A stretch of DNA of 40,804 nt, taken from positions 1 to 40,804 of the forward strand of contig NZ_BOMI01000209.1 in the NCBI RefSeq assembly GCF_016862115.1, written 5' to 3'. Source of the stretch: Paractinoplanes deccanensis. Lineage in GTDB: Bacteria > Actinomycetota > Actinomycetes > Mycobacteriales > Micromonosporaceae. The translations under genes were made by a program, and so were the position numbers. Of the stretch, positions 16,740 through 24,149 are shown piece by piece (the first letter of the stretch is position 1; the number at the start of each line of letters is the position of its first letter). The notes beneath the pieces were generated by a model. It made no database searches, had not been told where the DNA came from, and saw nothing but the letters and a program-made list of their open reading frames with translations.

Positions 16740-17705
16740 CTAAACAGTCTCGGTGGAGTGGCCGGGGAACAGGGAGGCGTCCGGGTCGAGGGCGACCGCC
16801 GCGTTGTTGACCGCGGTCGCCACTTCGCCGAAGCCGACGGACATCAGGCGCACCTTGCCCGGATATTCGGTGACGTCGCCGGCCGCGTAGACCGCCGGCA
16901 GGTTGGTGCGCATGCGCCGGTCCACCTCGATCGCCCGGCCGGAGAGGGTCAAACCCCATTCGGCGAGCGGGCCGAGGTCGGAGACGAAGCCGAGGGCCGC
17001 GATGACGCTGGTCGCCGGCAGCACATCGTCGCCCACCTGCGCGTGCGAGACCCAGTCGTCGCCGACCAGCCGGGTGACCTCGCAGTTGACGCGGAAGGCG
17101 ACGCCGGCCCGTTTCGCCTCGGCCACACTCGCGGCGTGGGCCCGGAACCGGGCCCGGCGGTGGACCACGGTCACGCTGCGGGCCAGCGGCACCAGCGCGT
17201 TGGCCCAGTCGATGGCGCTGTCGCCGCCGCCGACCACGACGACGTGCCGATCGGCGTGCACGCCGAGATCGGGCACGAAGTACGACAACCCGCGCCCGAG
17301 GAACTCCTCACCGGCCGGCAGCGGCCGCGGGGTGAACGTGCCGATCCCCGCGGTCAGCACCACCGCGCCGGCGTCGATCAGGGTGCCGTCGGAGAGCGTC
17401 AGCTGCGGCCGGCCGTCGTCGTCGCCCAGGCCCACCGCCTGCCGCTCGAGCACGTACCGAGTTCCGAACGCGTCGGCCTGTGCGGTCAGGCCTTCGACGA
17501 GCTCGCGACCGGTGACGCCGGGCAGGCCCGCCACGTCCCGTACCACCTTCTCCGGATACAGCGCGGCGATCTGACCGCCGACCTGCGGCAGCGCGTCGAT
17601 CAGCACGGTGCTCAGGCCGCGGAAACCGGCGCAGAACGCGCCGTAGAGGCCGGTCGGGCCGGCACCGACGATCGCCAGGTCCGTGTGGATCGTGGTGGGT
17701 TGCAT
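16740..17705 (-). CDS. Ferredoxin-NADP+ reductase, thioredoxin-reductase-like
   Basis: 321 residues from the ATG at 17705; longer frames upstream run into the operator array. FAD-binding motif GAGPTGLYGAFCAGFRGLST is followed by IDALPQVGGQIAALYPEK. The NADPH site is VVVVGGGDSAIDWANAL, and the flavin-closing motif is VYAAGDVTEYPGK. There is no CxxC redox pair, which separates it from true thioredoxin reductases and matches the YumC-type ferredoxin reductases. It should pass electrons from NADPH to the ferredoxin encoded just downstream. It diverges from the Rieske oxygenase gene across a shared promoter holding three operator copies. Confidence 0.92.
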   Translation of the reverse strand: MQPTTIHTDLAIVGAGPTGLYGAFCAGFRGLSTVLIDALPQVGGQIAALYPEKVVRDVAGLPGVTGRELVEGLTAQADAFGTRYVLERQAVGLGDDDGRPQLTLSDGTLIDAGAVVLTAGIGTFTPRPLPAGEEFLGRGLSYFVPDLGVHADRHVVVVGGGDSAIDWANALVPLARSVTVVHRRARFRAHAASVAEAKRAGVAFRVNCEVTRLVGDDWVSHAQVGDDVLPATSVIAALGFVSDLGPLAEWGLTLSGRAIEVDRRMRTNLPAVYAAGDVTEYPGKVRLMSVGFGEVATAVNNAAVALDPDASLFPGHSTETV

Positions 17706-17749
17706 GGCACCGACCGTAGGGACGGCTCCGGCGCCGGGGCCACGACGCC

Positions 17750-17804
17750 GGACCGCTGAGCGGACCCTGGACCGCTCAGCGGAATGCGTTTCGGTGGACG
17801 GAAC
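17750..17804. promoter_or_regulatory. Three phased IclR-type operators in the divergent promoter
   Basis: GGACCGCTGAGCGGACC (17750-17766), GGACCGCTCAGCGGAAT (17769-17785) and GTTTCGGTGGACGGAAC (17788-17804) are versions of the 17-bp motif seen at 24097. Their starts are exactly 19 bp apart, leaving two-base gaps, so proteins would bind in a regular helical array. The array lies between the reductase start (17705) and the Rieske start (17896) and could control both directions. Confidence 0.7.
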
Positions 17805-17895
17805 CGGCCGCTGTCGTGCCCCGCGCCATCGATGATTCGCTCGCCTCATTGTTCAGCGAGCCGGGGCGACGTCCCTGGGCTGAGGGGAGGGTCGC

Positions 17896-19146
17896 ATGGT
17901 CGCAGAGCCCACTGCGAACGGGAAGGCGCCGGCGCGGCGTCGTTCGCGGAGCGGGCGGCTGCCCGGCCGGCAGGACTGGTCGAGCTGGCCGCACTACCAG
18001 GCGGCCGCCGCAGGCTTCCGCGGTTACTGGTACCCGGTGGCGTTCTCGTCGCAGATCACCGGGAAGCCGACCGCGGTGACGCTGCTCGGCGAGCGGATCA
18101 TGGTCATGCGCGACCGCGGGACGGTGTATGCCCTCAAGGACCGCTGCCCGCACCGTGGTGTGCCGCTCAGCTACGGCAATCAACAGTTCCCCGGCACGAT
18201 CAGCTGCATCTACCACGGCTGGACGTTCGACCTGAAGACCGGCGACCTGGCCGCCGCGATCACCGACGGCCCCGCCTCACCGATCTGCGGCAAGGTCACC
18301 CAGCCCACCTTCGAGACGGCCGAGCGGCTCGGCATGGTGTGGCTGTTCGTCGGCGACGGCGAGGACGCGCCGCCGATCGACGACCAGCTGCCCGAGGAGC
18401 TGCTCGACAACCCGGGCGTGATCGGAGCGCGGATCCAGCCGCGCGAGGGGAACTGGCGCTTCGCCGCCGAGAACGGCTACGACGAGGGCCACGCGAAATA
18501 TCTGCACCGGACGGCGCTGTGGCGGCTGTTCAAGGCGATGCCGGTGCACAACGACACCCGGCTCGTGCGGCGGGGCCGCTGGCTCTACCGGGTGCAGGAC
18601 AACCAGTACTGGGACGCCGACTTCCCGGGTCTCGGCAAGTGGTCCGGCAAGGCCTGGTACAAGATCGACCCGTCGAAGACCAAGCCGGGCGCGGCGGCCA
18701 ACCGCAACATCGGCAACACCGGCGGCTCGGCGAAGGTCAACGAGGTCATCGCCGCCCAGGACTTCCCGGGCTTCGTCTCGATCACCATGCCCGGCATCTT
18801 GCGGGTCGCCTACCCGGGCTTCATCCACTACGAGTTCTACGTCCCGGTCGACGCCGACCATCACCTGTACGTCGGCGTGATGGTCAACTTCGGCACGGGA
18901 TTGCGGACGCTGCCGTTCTACCCCAAATACCTGGGCGCGATCCGGTGGCTGTTCCACGGCCAGTTCTCCGGGCAGGACAAGTGGATGGTGGAGGTCACCG
19001 ACGCGCCGCCGGAGCGCCTCTATCGCCCCGACGATGCCCTGCTCCAGTGGCGCAAGATGGCCGAGGACGTGACCGAGGAGCGGGCCGATCGGCTCAAGGC
19101 CGCGGGCATCGGGCCGGAGGACGGCCGGCCCGAGGTGACGCGGTGA
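17896..19146 (+). CDS. Rieske non-haem iron oxygenase, terminal component
   Basis: 416 residues, GTG/ATG region with GAGGGTCGC before the ATG at 17896. The Rieske [2Fe-2S] site is Cys84-Pro-His86 (RCPHRG) and Cys104-x2-His107 (CIYHGW). The mononuclear iron site is in ENGYDEGHAKYLHR, with bridging Asp196 and ligands His199 and His204. The layout and length resemble the CarAa / 2-oxoquinoline-oxygenase branch, homotrimeric alpha-only enzymes without a beta subunit; none is encoded here. It should hydroxylate or dioxygenate an aromatic or heteroaromatic ring at the cost of NADPH through the divergent reductase and ferredoxin. The stop overlaps the next start by one base. Substrate is unknown. 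Confidence 0.9.
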   Translation: MVAEPTANGKAPARRRSRSGRLPGRQDWSSWPHYQAAAAGFRGYWYPVAFSSQITGKPTAVTLLGERIMVMRDRGTVYALKDRCPHRGVPLSYGNQQFPGTISCIYHGWTFDLKTGDLAAAITDGPASPICGKVTQPTFETAERLGMVWLFVGDGEDAPPIDDQLPEELLDNPGVIGARIQPREGNWRFAAENGYDEGHAKYLHRTALWRLFKAMPVHNDTRLVRRGRWLYRVQDNQYWDADFPGLGKWSGKAWYKIDPSKTKPGAAANRNIGNTGGSAKVNEVIAAQDFPGFVSITMPGILRVAYPGFIHYEFYVPVDADHHLYVGVMVNFGTGLRTLPFYPKYLGAIRWLFHGQFSGQDKWMVEVTDAPPERLYRPDDALLQWRKMAEDVTEERADRLKAAGIGPEDGRPEVTR

Positions 19147-20078
19147 TGGCCCGCATCGTGCTCGGCGTCGGCGCCTCCCATTCGACGCTGATGAACACCC
19201 ACTGGGACCAGGTCGCCGGGGTGGACCGTGCCGAGCGCTTCCGCGATGCACTGGCCGAGGCGCGCGACGCGATCGCCGCCGCGCGCCCCGACGTCGCGAT
19301 CGTCATCGGCTCCAACCACTTCCGGGGCTTCTGGCTCGACCTGATCCCCGCCTTCACGCTCGGCGTCGACCAGGTCGTGGCATCCGGTGACGGCGGCACC
19401 CCGAAGGGACCCCAGCGCACCGAGCCGACATTCGCCCAGGCGCTGGCGGAGGACCTGGTCGGGCACGGCACGGAGGTCGCCATCTCGGCGAAGCTTCAGA
19501 TCGACCACGGCCAGGCGCACGCCGTGCAGTACCTGCTGCGGGACATCGACGTGCCGATCGTGCCGCTGGTGATCAACGTGTTCGCCACTCCGCTGCCGTT
19601 GATGGCCCGCTGCGTCCAGCTGGGGGAGGGCCTCGCCCGCGCGGTGGCGGCCGTCGGCGACGACAAGCGCGTCGTGGTCATCGCCTCGGGCGGTCTCTCC
19701 CATCAGCTGCCGTGGCCGAGTCGCTGGCAGGACCCGCAGGGAGACGACGAGGAGTTCCTGGTCGAGGCGTGGCGGGAGGGCCGTGGGGACTGGGAGAAGT
19801 ACGACAAGCGTCGCCGCGAGATCATCGTGTCCGCCCGGCCCACCCTGTTCCCCGACTTCGACGAGGAGTTCCTGGGCCGGCTCGATCGGGGCGAGCTGCG
19901 CCACTACGCCGGCTGGACCACCGCGCAGATCGAGGCGGCGGCCGGCAACGGCGGCCAGGAGTTGCGGACCTGGCTGACCATGGCCGCGGCGCTCGGCTTC
20001 GCGCCCGGCCGGACGCTCGCCTACAGCCCGATGCCGGAGTGGCTGACGGGTATGGGCGTCGCGGTGATCGAACCGTGA
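19146..20078 (+). CDS. Extradiol ring-cleavage dioxygenase, LigB/MhpB family
   Basis: 310 residues, ATG overlapping the Rieske stop (TGATG). It is a class III extradiol dioxygenase and looks most like MhpB, the 2,3-dihydroxyphenylpropionate 1,2-dioxygenase: QIDHGQAHAVQYLL, VPIVPLVINVFATPLPLM, SGGLSHQLPWP and SPMPEWLTGMG near the end all follow that family. His12 (GASHSTLM) and His58 (SNHFRGFW) are the likely Fe(II) ligands; His121 and His186 match the conserved second-sphere histidines. It opens a catechol-type ring next to the hydroxyl pair. The position directly after the Rieske gene implies its catechol is made by that oxygenase, possibly with a rearomatising step elsewhere. Confidence 0.9.
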   Translation: MARIVLGVGASHSTLMNTHWDQVAGVDRAERFRDALAEARDAIAAARPDVAIVIGSNHFRGFWLDLIPAFTLGVDQVVASGDGGTPKGPQRTEPTFAQALAEDLVGHGTEVAISAKLQIDHGQAHAVQYLLRDIDVPIVPLVINVFATPLPLMARCVQLGEGLARAVAAVGDDKRVVVIASGGLSHQLPWPSRWQDPQGDDEEFLVEAWREGRGDWEKYDKRRREIIVSARPTLFPDFDEEFLGRLDRGELRHYAGWTTAQIEAAAGNGGQELRTWLTMAAALGFAPGRTLAYSPMPEWLTGMGVAVIEP

Positions 20079-21325
20079 GCCTGCTCGACGAGGTCCTGGA
20101 CCGGATCACGCCCGAGCGGCTACGGGAGGCGGCGGTCGCCATCACCTCGATCCCCAGTCCGACCGGACGGGAGGCGCCGCTGGCGGCCTGGCTGGTGGAG
20201 CAGATGCGCCTCAGCGGCATACCCGCCCAGGTGCAGTCGATCGACGCGGACCAGGCGAATGCGGTCGGCCGGGTGCGCAGCGACCGGACCGGCCGCGACC
20301 TCATGCTCTATGCGCCGATCGACACGCTGACGACCGGCGACGAGGCCGAGGATCTGCCGTGGATCGGCCCGTCGTTGCGGCCGGACATGCGGCCGATCGG
20401 GGTGTCCGACGGCGACCTGGTCCAGGGTCTCGGCGCGGGCAACCCCAAGGGCCATGCGGCGTGCGTCCTCGTGACCGGCCAGGCGTTCGCCGAGGCGACC
20501 AGGTCGCGGACGATCCGGGGCGATCTCGTGCTGGCGTTCGGGGCCGGCGGCATGCCCACCAACGCCGTCGGCGGGGGGAGGGCCAACACCGGCCACGGCG
20601 TCGGCGCGTCGTTCCTGCTGGAACGCGGCTGGTACACCGACCACGCCATCATCGCGAAGCCCGGCGATTTCGTGGCCCATGACGAGGTCGGCGTCTGCTG
20701 GTTCGAGATAACGCTCCACGGAATCCACACCTATGCGGGGAGTCGGCACCGGCTTCCCTACCGAAACCCGATCGTCGCGGCGGCCGAGGTGGCGACCGGG
20801 CTCGAAAAGTGGCTGGCGGACTTTCCGGCCCGGCACCGCACCGCCACGGCCGCGCCGCAGGGCGTCATCGGCTCGATCGCCGGTGGCTGGGAGCGCATGC
20901 TCGCCGTCACCCCGGCCGTGTGCCGTCTTCGTCTGGACATCCGGCTCGCGCCGGGTCAGCACCCCTTGGCGGTGCGCCGGGAGCTGGCCGCCTTCCTGGC
21001 CGGTTTCGACGCTGAGTGCGAGCTGGTCAACCACATCCCCGCCACGACCACCGACCCGGACAGCTGGGTCGTCACCGAGACGATCCGGGCCTGGGAGGCC
21101 GCGGCCGGCAAGCCGCACCAGCCGATCACCGACAACAGCGGCGCCACCGACGCCAACATCCTGCGCGCCCGCGGCGTCCCCACCGCCCGCGTCGGCATGC
21201 CCAAGGCGCCGCTGCCCGGCATCGACTTCGCGCTGGGCATGAACACCGTTCAGGTCACCGAGATGCGCCGCCTCTGCGAAGTCCTCGCGCGCGTCGCGGT
21301 CGCCAACAGTCAGGAGAAGAGATGA
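20075..21325 (+). CDS. M20-fold protein lacking the zinc-binding residues
   Basis: 416 residues from a GTG overlapping the dioxygenase stop by four bases. The fold is recognisable as M20/ArgE-DapE: SIPSPTGREAPLAAWLVEQM at the start, a dimerisation domain around GIHTYAGSRHRLPYRNP, and a late DNSGATDANILRARGVPTARVG. Yet the metal ligands are gone. The usual H-x-D is Pro81-Ile-Asp83; the bridging Asp of G-x-x-D-x-K-G is Asn123 (GAGNPKG); the Glu-Glu pair is absent at AFGAGGMPTN; the later acidic ligand reads AKPGD; and the final His of the AHxxNE-type motif is Leu387 (FALGMN). So it is unlikely to be a normal dizinc peptidase. Sitting inside a tightly overlapped ring-cleavage operon, it may process the ring-cleavage product or an amide intermediate by other chemistry, or bind rather than cleave. 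Confidence 0.8.
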   Translation: MSLLDEVLDRITPERLREAAVAITSIPSPTGREAPLAAWLVEQMRLSGIPAQVQSIDADQANAVGRVRSDRTGRDLMLYAPIDTLTTGDEAEDLPWIGPSLRPDMRPIGVSDGDLVQGLGAGNPKGHAACVLVTGQAFAEATRSRTIRGDLVLAFGAGGMPTNAVGGGRANTGHGVGASFLLERGWYTDHAIIAKPGDFVAHDEVGVCWFEITLHGIHTYAGSRHRLPYRNPIVAAAEVATGLEKWLADFPARHRTATAAPQGVIGSIAGGWERMLAVTPAVCRLRLDIRLAPGQHPLAVRRELAAFLAGFDAECELVNHIPATTTDPDSWVVTETIRAWEAAAGKPHQPITDNSGATDANILRARGVPTARVGMPKAPLPGIDFALGMNTVQVTEMRRLCEVLARVAVANSQEKR

Positions 21326-22179
21326 GCAACGCCCCCGAGGGCAAGCACGCCGAGGGCTACTACTACCTGGACCTCGGGTCGGGACTGGACACCGTGTTCC
21401 TGCACGGTGGCGGGCCCGGCTGCACCGGCTGGAGCGACTTCGGCCCGGTCGCCGGCCTGTTCGCCACCGACCGCCGGGTGCTGATCCCGGACATCCTGCA
21501 ATACGGGCGATCCGACAAGGTGCGCATCACCGGCCCGATGTGGGACTTCCACGCGGCCCGCACGGTGGCGCTGCTCGACTCGCTCGGCGTCGAGCGCGCC
21601 GACTTCGTCTGCAACTCGTGGGGCGGCACGATCGCGCTCAACCTCGGGGCGAAGTACCCGGACCGCGTACGGTCGATCGTCGTCACCGGCAGCATGCCGG
21701 TCTTCTACGGCCCGCTCGCGCCCCTGCCGGAGAACGGTCACCGGGGCCGCAACGCCCGGGACGCGTACTACGGTGGCGAAGGCCCGACCCGGGAGAAGAT
21801 GCGCCACCTCATCGCCTCCCTGGAGTGGTACGACGGTGCCCAGCTGCCCGAAGAGACCGTCGACATGCGCTACCAGCAGAGCCTCGACCCCGGCGAGCGC
21901 GAGCTGGCCGCGATGTCCGACTCGCCGCGTGGCGACTGGCAGGACCTCACCGCCGAGCTCGGCCGGATCGAGGCGCCCACCCTGTTCGTGTGGGGTCGCG
22001 AGGACGCGTTCCTCACCCCGGACTACCCGATGATGCTCGCCCGGATGGTGCCCCACGGCAACCTGCACGTGATGAACCACGTGTCGCACCACCCGCAGGA
22101 GGAGCAACCCGAGCGCTATCACGCCATCGTCGCCGCGTTCCTGGCCGACGTGGCTCGCCGTGACGCGAAAGGCCACTGA
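21322..22179 (+). CDS. Alpha/beta hydrolase, MhpC-like C-C bond hydrolase
   Basis: 285 residues, ATG overlapping the previous stop by four bases, with AGGAGAAG upstream. The oxyanion region is LHGGGPGCTGWSDF, as in meta-cleavage-product hydrolases. The nucleophile is Ser99 in C-N-S-W-G-G, an unusual elbow where Cys replaces the first Gly. The acid is in VWGREDAFLTP and the His lies in NHVSHHPQEEQPERY. In the family these enzymes split the ring-fission product of an extradiol dioxygenase into 2-hydroxypenta-2,4-dienoate and an acid. The gene order (dioxygenase, M20-like, hydrolase) supports that role. A second, similar hydrolase follows, so the two may handle different ring-fission products. 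Confidence 0.88.
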   Translation: MSNAPEGKHAEGYYYLDLGSGLDTVFLHGGGPGCTGWSDFGPVAGLFATDRRVLIPDILQYGRSDKVRITGPMWDFHAARTVALLDSLGVERADFVCNSWGGTIALNLGAKYPDRVRSIVVTGSMPVFYGPLAPLPENGHRGRNARDAYYGGEGPTREKMRHLIASLEWYDGAQLPEETVDMRYQQSLDPGERELAAMSDSPRGDWQDLTAELGRIEAPTLFVWGREDAFLTPDYPMMLARMVPHGNLHVMNHVSHHPQEEQPERYHAIVAAFLADVARRDAKGH

Positions 22180-22182
22180 ACC

Positions 22183-22287
22183 GTGAGAATCCTGCTTTGG
22201 CTGACCGGTGCCGGGGTGCTCGTCGCGCTCCTGCGGATCCTCGCCCGGCGTAGCAACACCCAAGTCCACCGGATCAACCAACCCTAG
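22183..22287 (+). CDS. Small single-span membrane protein, 34 residues (putative)
   Basis: A GTG at 22183 opens a 34-codon frame filling most of the gap between two hydrolase genes: MRILLWLTGAGVLVALLRIL, then ARRSNTQVHRINQP. It looks like one transmembrane helix followed by a positively charged tail. The start is three bases after the previous stop, AAAGG lies ten bases upstream, and it ends nine bases before the next ATG. No homologue is recognised. It might anchor or chaperone a membrane-associated step, but its translation is not proven. Confidence 0.5.
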   Translation: MRILLWLTGAGVLVALLRILARRSNTQVHRINQP

Positions 22288-22295
22288 GGAGAGCC

Positions 22296-23147
22296 ATGTC
22301 CATCTGGACTGATCTGACACCGCTGCCGTTCTCCCTGTCCTACGTCGACGCCGGTGGCGTGCCGACTCGGACGCTGCGGGCCGGCGACGGCGCGCCGGTG
22401 GTGTTCCTGCACGGCACGAGCGGCCATCTCGAAGCCTTCACCCGCAACATCGCGGCCCACGCCGAGCACTACACGGTGCACGCCATCGACATGCTCAACC
22501 ACGGCTACACCGGAAAGGTGGACAAGCCGTCGGAGATCCCGGGCTACGTGCGGCACCTGCTCGACTACTTCGACGCCGTCGGCATCGACAAGGCCCACAT
22601 CGTCGGTGAGTCCCTGGGCGGCTGGGTCGGCGCGCGCGCCGCCGTCGACCACCCCGGCCGGGTCGCCAGCCTGCAACTGCTCTGCGCCGGCGGCACGGTC
22701 GCCAACCCCGAGGTGATGGCCCGCATCGACGCCAGCACCCGGCAGGCCGTGTCCACCGACGACATCGAGCTGACCCGTAAGCGGCTGCGGCTGCTGATGG
22801 CCGATCCGGTGAACGCCACCGAGGAACTGGTCGAGGTGCGGCACCGCATCTACCATGAGCCGGACTTCGTCGCCAACATCGACAATCTTCTATCGCTACA
22901 GAAGATGGAGATCCGGCAGCGTAATCTGCTGACAACCGAACAGATGCGGCGCATCACCCAGCCCACGCTGATCGTCTGGGGCCGCAAGAACCCGTTCGGC
23001 GACGTGCCGGAGGCTCAGGCCATGCACGCCGCGATCGCGGGCTCCCAGCTCGAGCTGTTCGATGACACCGGCCATTGGCCGCAACACGAGCAGGCCGAGC
23101 GGTACAACCCGCTCAGCCTGGAGTTCCTGGCCAAGGCGGAGGCCTGA
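22296..23147 (+). CDS. Alpha/beta hydrolase, meta-cleavage-product hydrolase type
   Basis: 283 residues, ATG with GGGAGAG five bases upstream. Motifs: FLHGTSGHLEAFTRNI at the oxyanion hole, nucleophile Ser106 in G-E-S-L-G-G-W, acid region IVWGRKNPFGDVPEA, and catalytic His in DTGHWPQHEQAERYN. The last segment closely follows the GHWPQWE-type end of DmpD/BphD/MhpC hydrolases, making this the more canonical of the two neighbouring hydrolases. It probably hydrolyses a 2-hydroxy-6-oxo-hexadienoate-type ring-fission product. Its stop overlaps the next start (TGATG). Confidence 0.88.
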   Translation: MSIWTDLTPLPFSLSYVDAGGVPTRTLRAGDGAPVVFLHGTSGHLEAFTRNIAAHAEHYTVHAIDMLNHGYTGKVDKPSEIPGYVRHLLDYFDAVGIDKAHIVGESLGGWVGARAAVDHPGRVASLQLLCAGGTVANPEVMARIDASTRQAVSTDDIELTRKRLRLLMADPVNATEELVEVRHRIYHEPDFVANIDNLLSLQKMEIRQRNLLTTEQMRRITQPTLIVWGRKNPFGDVPEAQAMHAAIAGSQLELFDDTGHWPQHEQAERYNPLSLEFLAKAEA

Positions 23148-24085
23148 TGCGCGCGCTACGGATCCACGCCTGGGGCGCGTCCCCGGTCATCGACGACATC
23201 CCCGAGCCGGTCCGCGGTGACGGCGAGGTGCTGGTCCAGGTCGACGCGGCCGGGATGGCGCACCTCGACCTGACCGTGGCCTCCGGCGAGTTCGGGATGC
23301 GCCCGGCGCTGCCCTACACCGGCGGGGTCGAAGGCAGCGGGACCGTCCTCGAGGCGGACGACCTGGCGCCCGGCACCCAGGTCATGCTGCGCGGCGGCGG
23401 GCTCGGCGTGGTGCGCGACGGCACCTGGCAGGAACGGGTCAGCGTGCCGCGCAAGGCGGTCTCGCTGCTCGACACGCCCCTGCCGGCCAACCTGGCCGCC
23501 ACGTTCCTCGGCCCCACCACGACCGCCGCGGTGACGCTCCACGACGTGGCGAAGCTGACGGCCGGGGAGAAGGTCCTCGTGACCGGCGCGGCCGGCGCGG
23601 TCGGCTCCCTCGTGTGCCAACTCGCCCGGCAGGCCGGCGCCGAGGTGACCGGCCTGGTCGGCCGGCCCGAGCGCCTCGCCGACCTGCCCGGCGGCGTCAC
23701 CGGAGCCCTGCTCGGCGAGCCGCCGGCCGGCTGGGCGGCCGAACGTCCCTTCGATCTGCTGGTCGACACGGTCGGCGGCGACCGGCTCATCGAGCGGACG
23801 CGCTGGGTGCGGGCCGGCGGCCGGGCCGTGGTGGTCGGCTACACGGCCGGCGCCGAGGCGACGGTGGACCTGCCGAACTGGCTGCTGGCCGACGTGGCGC
23901 TGCTGCCGGTCAACATGATGCGGCACGGGCGGCGGGGGCAGGAGCTGAGCCCCGCTCTCAGCGCGCAGCTGGCCGCCGGCACGCTGACGCTGGCCATCGA
24001 GCAGGTCCCGGTCGAGGCGGCGGCGGACGCCCTCGCCCGGCTGGCGAAGGGGCAGACGCGCGGCCGCCTGGTCGTGACGTTCTGA
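23147..24085 (+). CDS. MDR-family NADPH:quinone reductase-like oxidoreductase
   Basis: 312 residues, ATG overlapping the previous stop by one base. It belongs to the medium-chain dehydrogenase/reductase superfamily: an N-terminal GroES-like part with YTGGVEGSGTVLE, then a Rossmann domain with VLVTGAAGAVGSLVCQLARQAGAEV and a C-terminal LAKGQTRGRLVVTF. The catalytic and structural zinc Cys residues of alcohol dehydrogenases are absent, so it is of the zinc-free quinone reductase / enoyl reductase type. It could reduce a quinone or an unsaturated carbonyl intermediate. It is the last gene of the Rieske operon and is followed by the IclR operator. Confidence 0.85.
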   Translation: MRALRIHAWGASPVIDDIPEPVRGDGEVLVQVDAAGMAHLDLTVASGEFGMRPALPYTGGVEGSGTVLEADDLAPGTQVMLRGGGLGVVRDGTWQERVSVPRKAVSLLDTPLPANLAATFLGPTTTAAVTLHDVAKLTAGEKVLVTGAAGAVGSLVCQLARQAGAEVTGLVGRPERLADLPGGVTGALLGEPPAGWAAERPFDLLVDTVGGDRLIERTRWVRAGGRAVVVGYTAGAEATVDLPNWLLADVALLPVNMMRHGRRGQELSPALSAQLAAGTLTLAIEQVPVEAAADALARLAKGQTRGRLVVTF

Positions 24086-24096
24086 TCAGCGGCACT

Positions 24097-24113
24097 GTTC
24101 CGGTGAGCGGAAC
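24097..24113. promoter_or_regulatory. Perfect copy of the 17-bp IclR-type operator
   Basis: GTTCCGGTGAGCGGAAC has perfect six-base arms (GTTCCG and CGGAAC) around a five-base spacer. It lies 53 bases before the IclR gene. A second, wider inverted repeat, GGTTCGTT (24114-24121) with AACGAACC (24140-24147), follows it. This is the reference copy for the motif found across the island and suggests autoregulation. Confidence 0.75.
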
Positions 24114-24149
24114 GGTTCGTTATCGCTCGTAACATGCGCAACGAACCAT

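Noticed and set aside
23147..24085. Zinc-dependent alcohol dehydrogenase
   Set aside because: The catalytic Cys/His and the four-Cys structural zinc site are missing; the protein fits the zinc-free quinone reductase branch.
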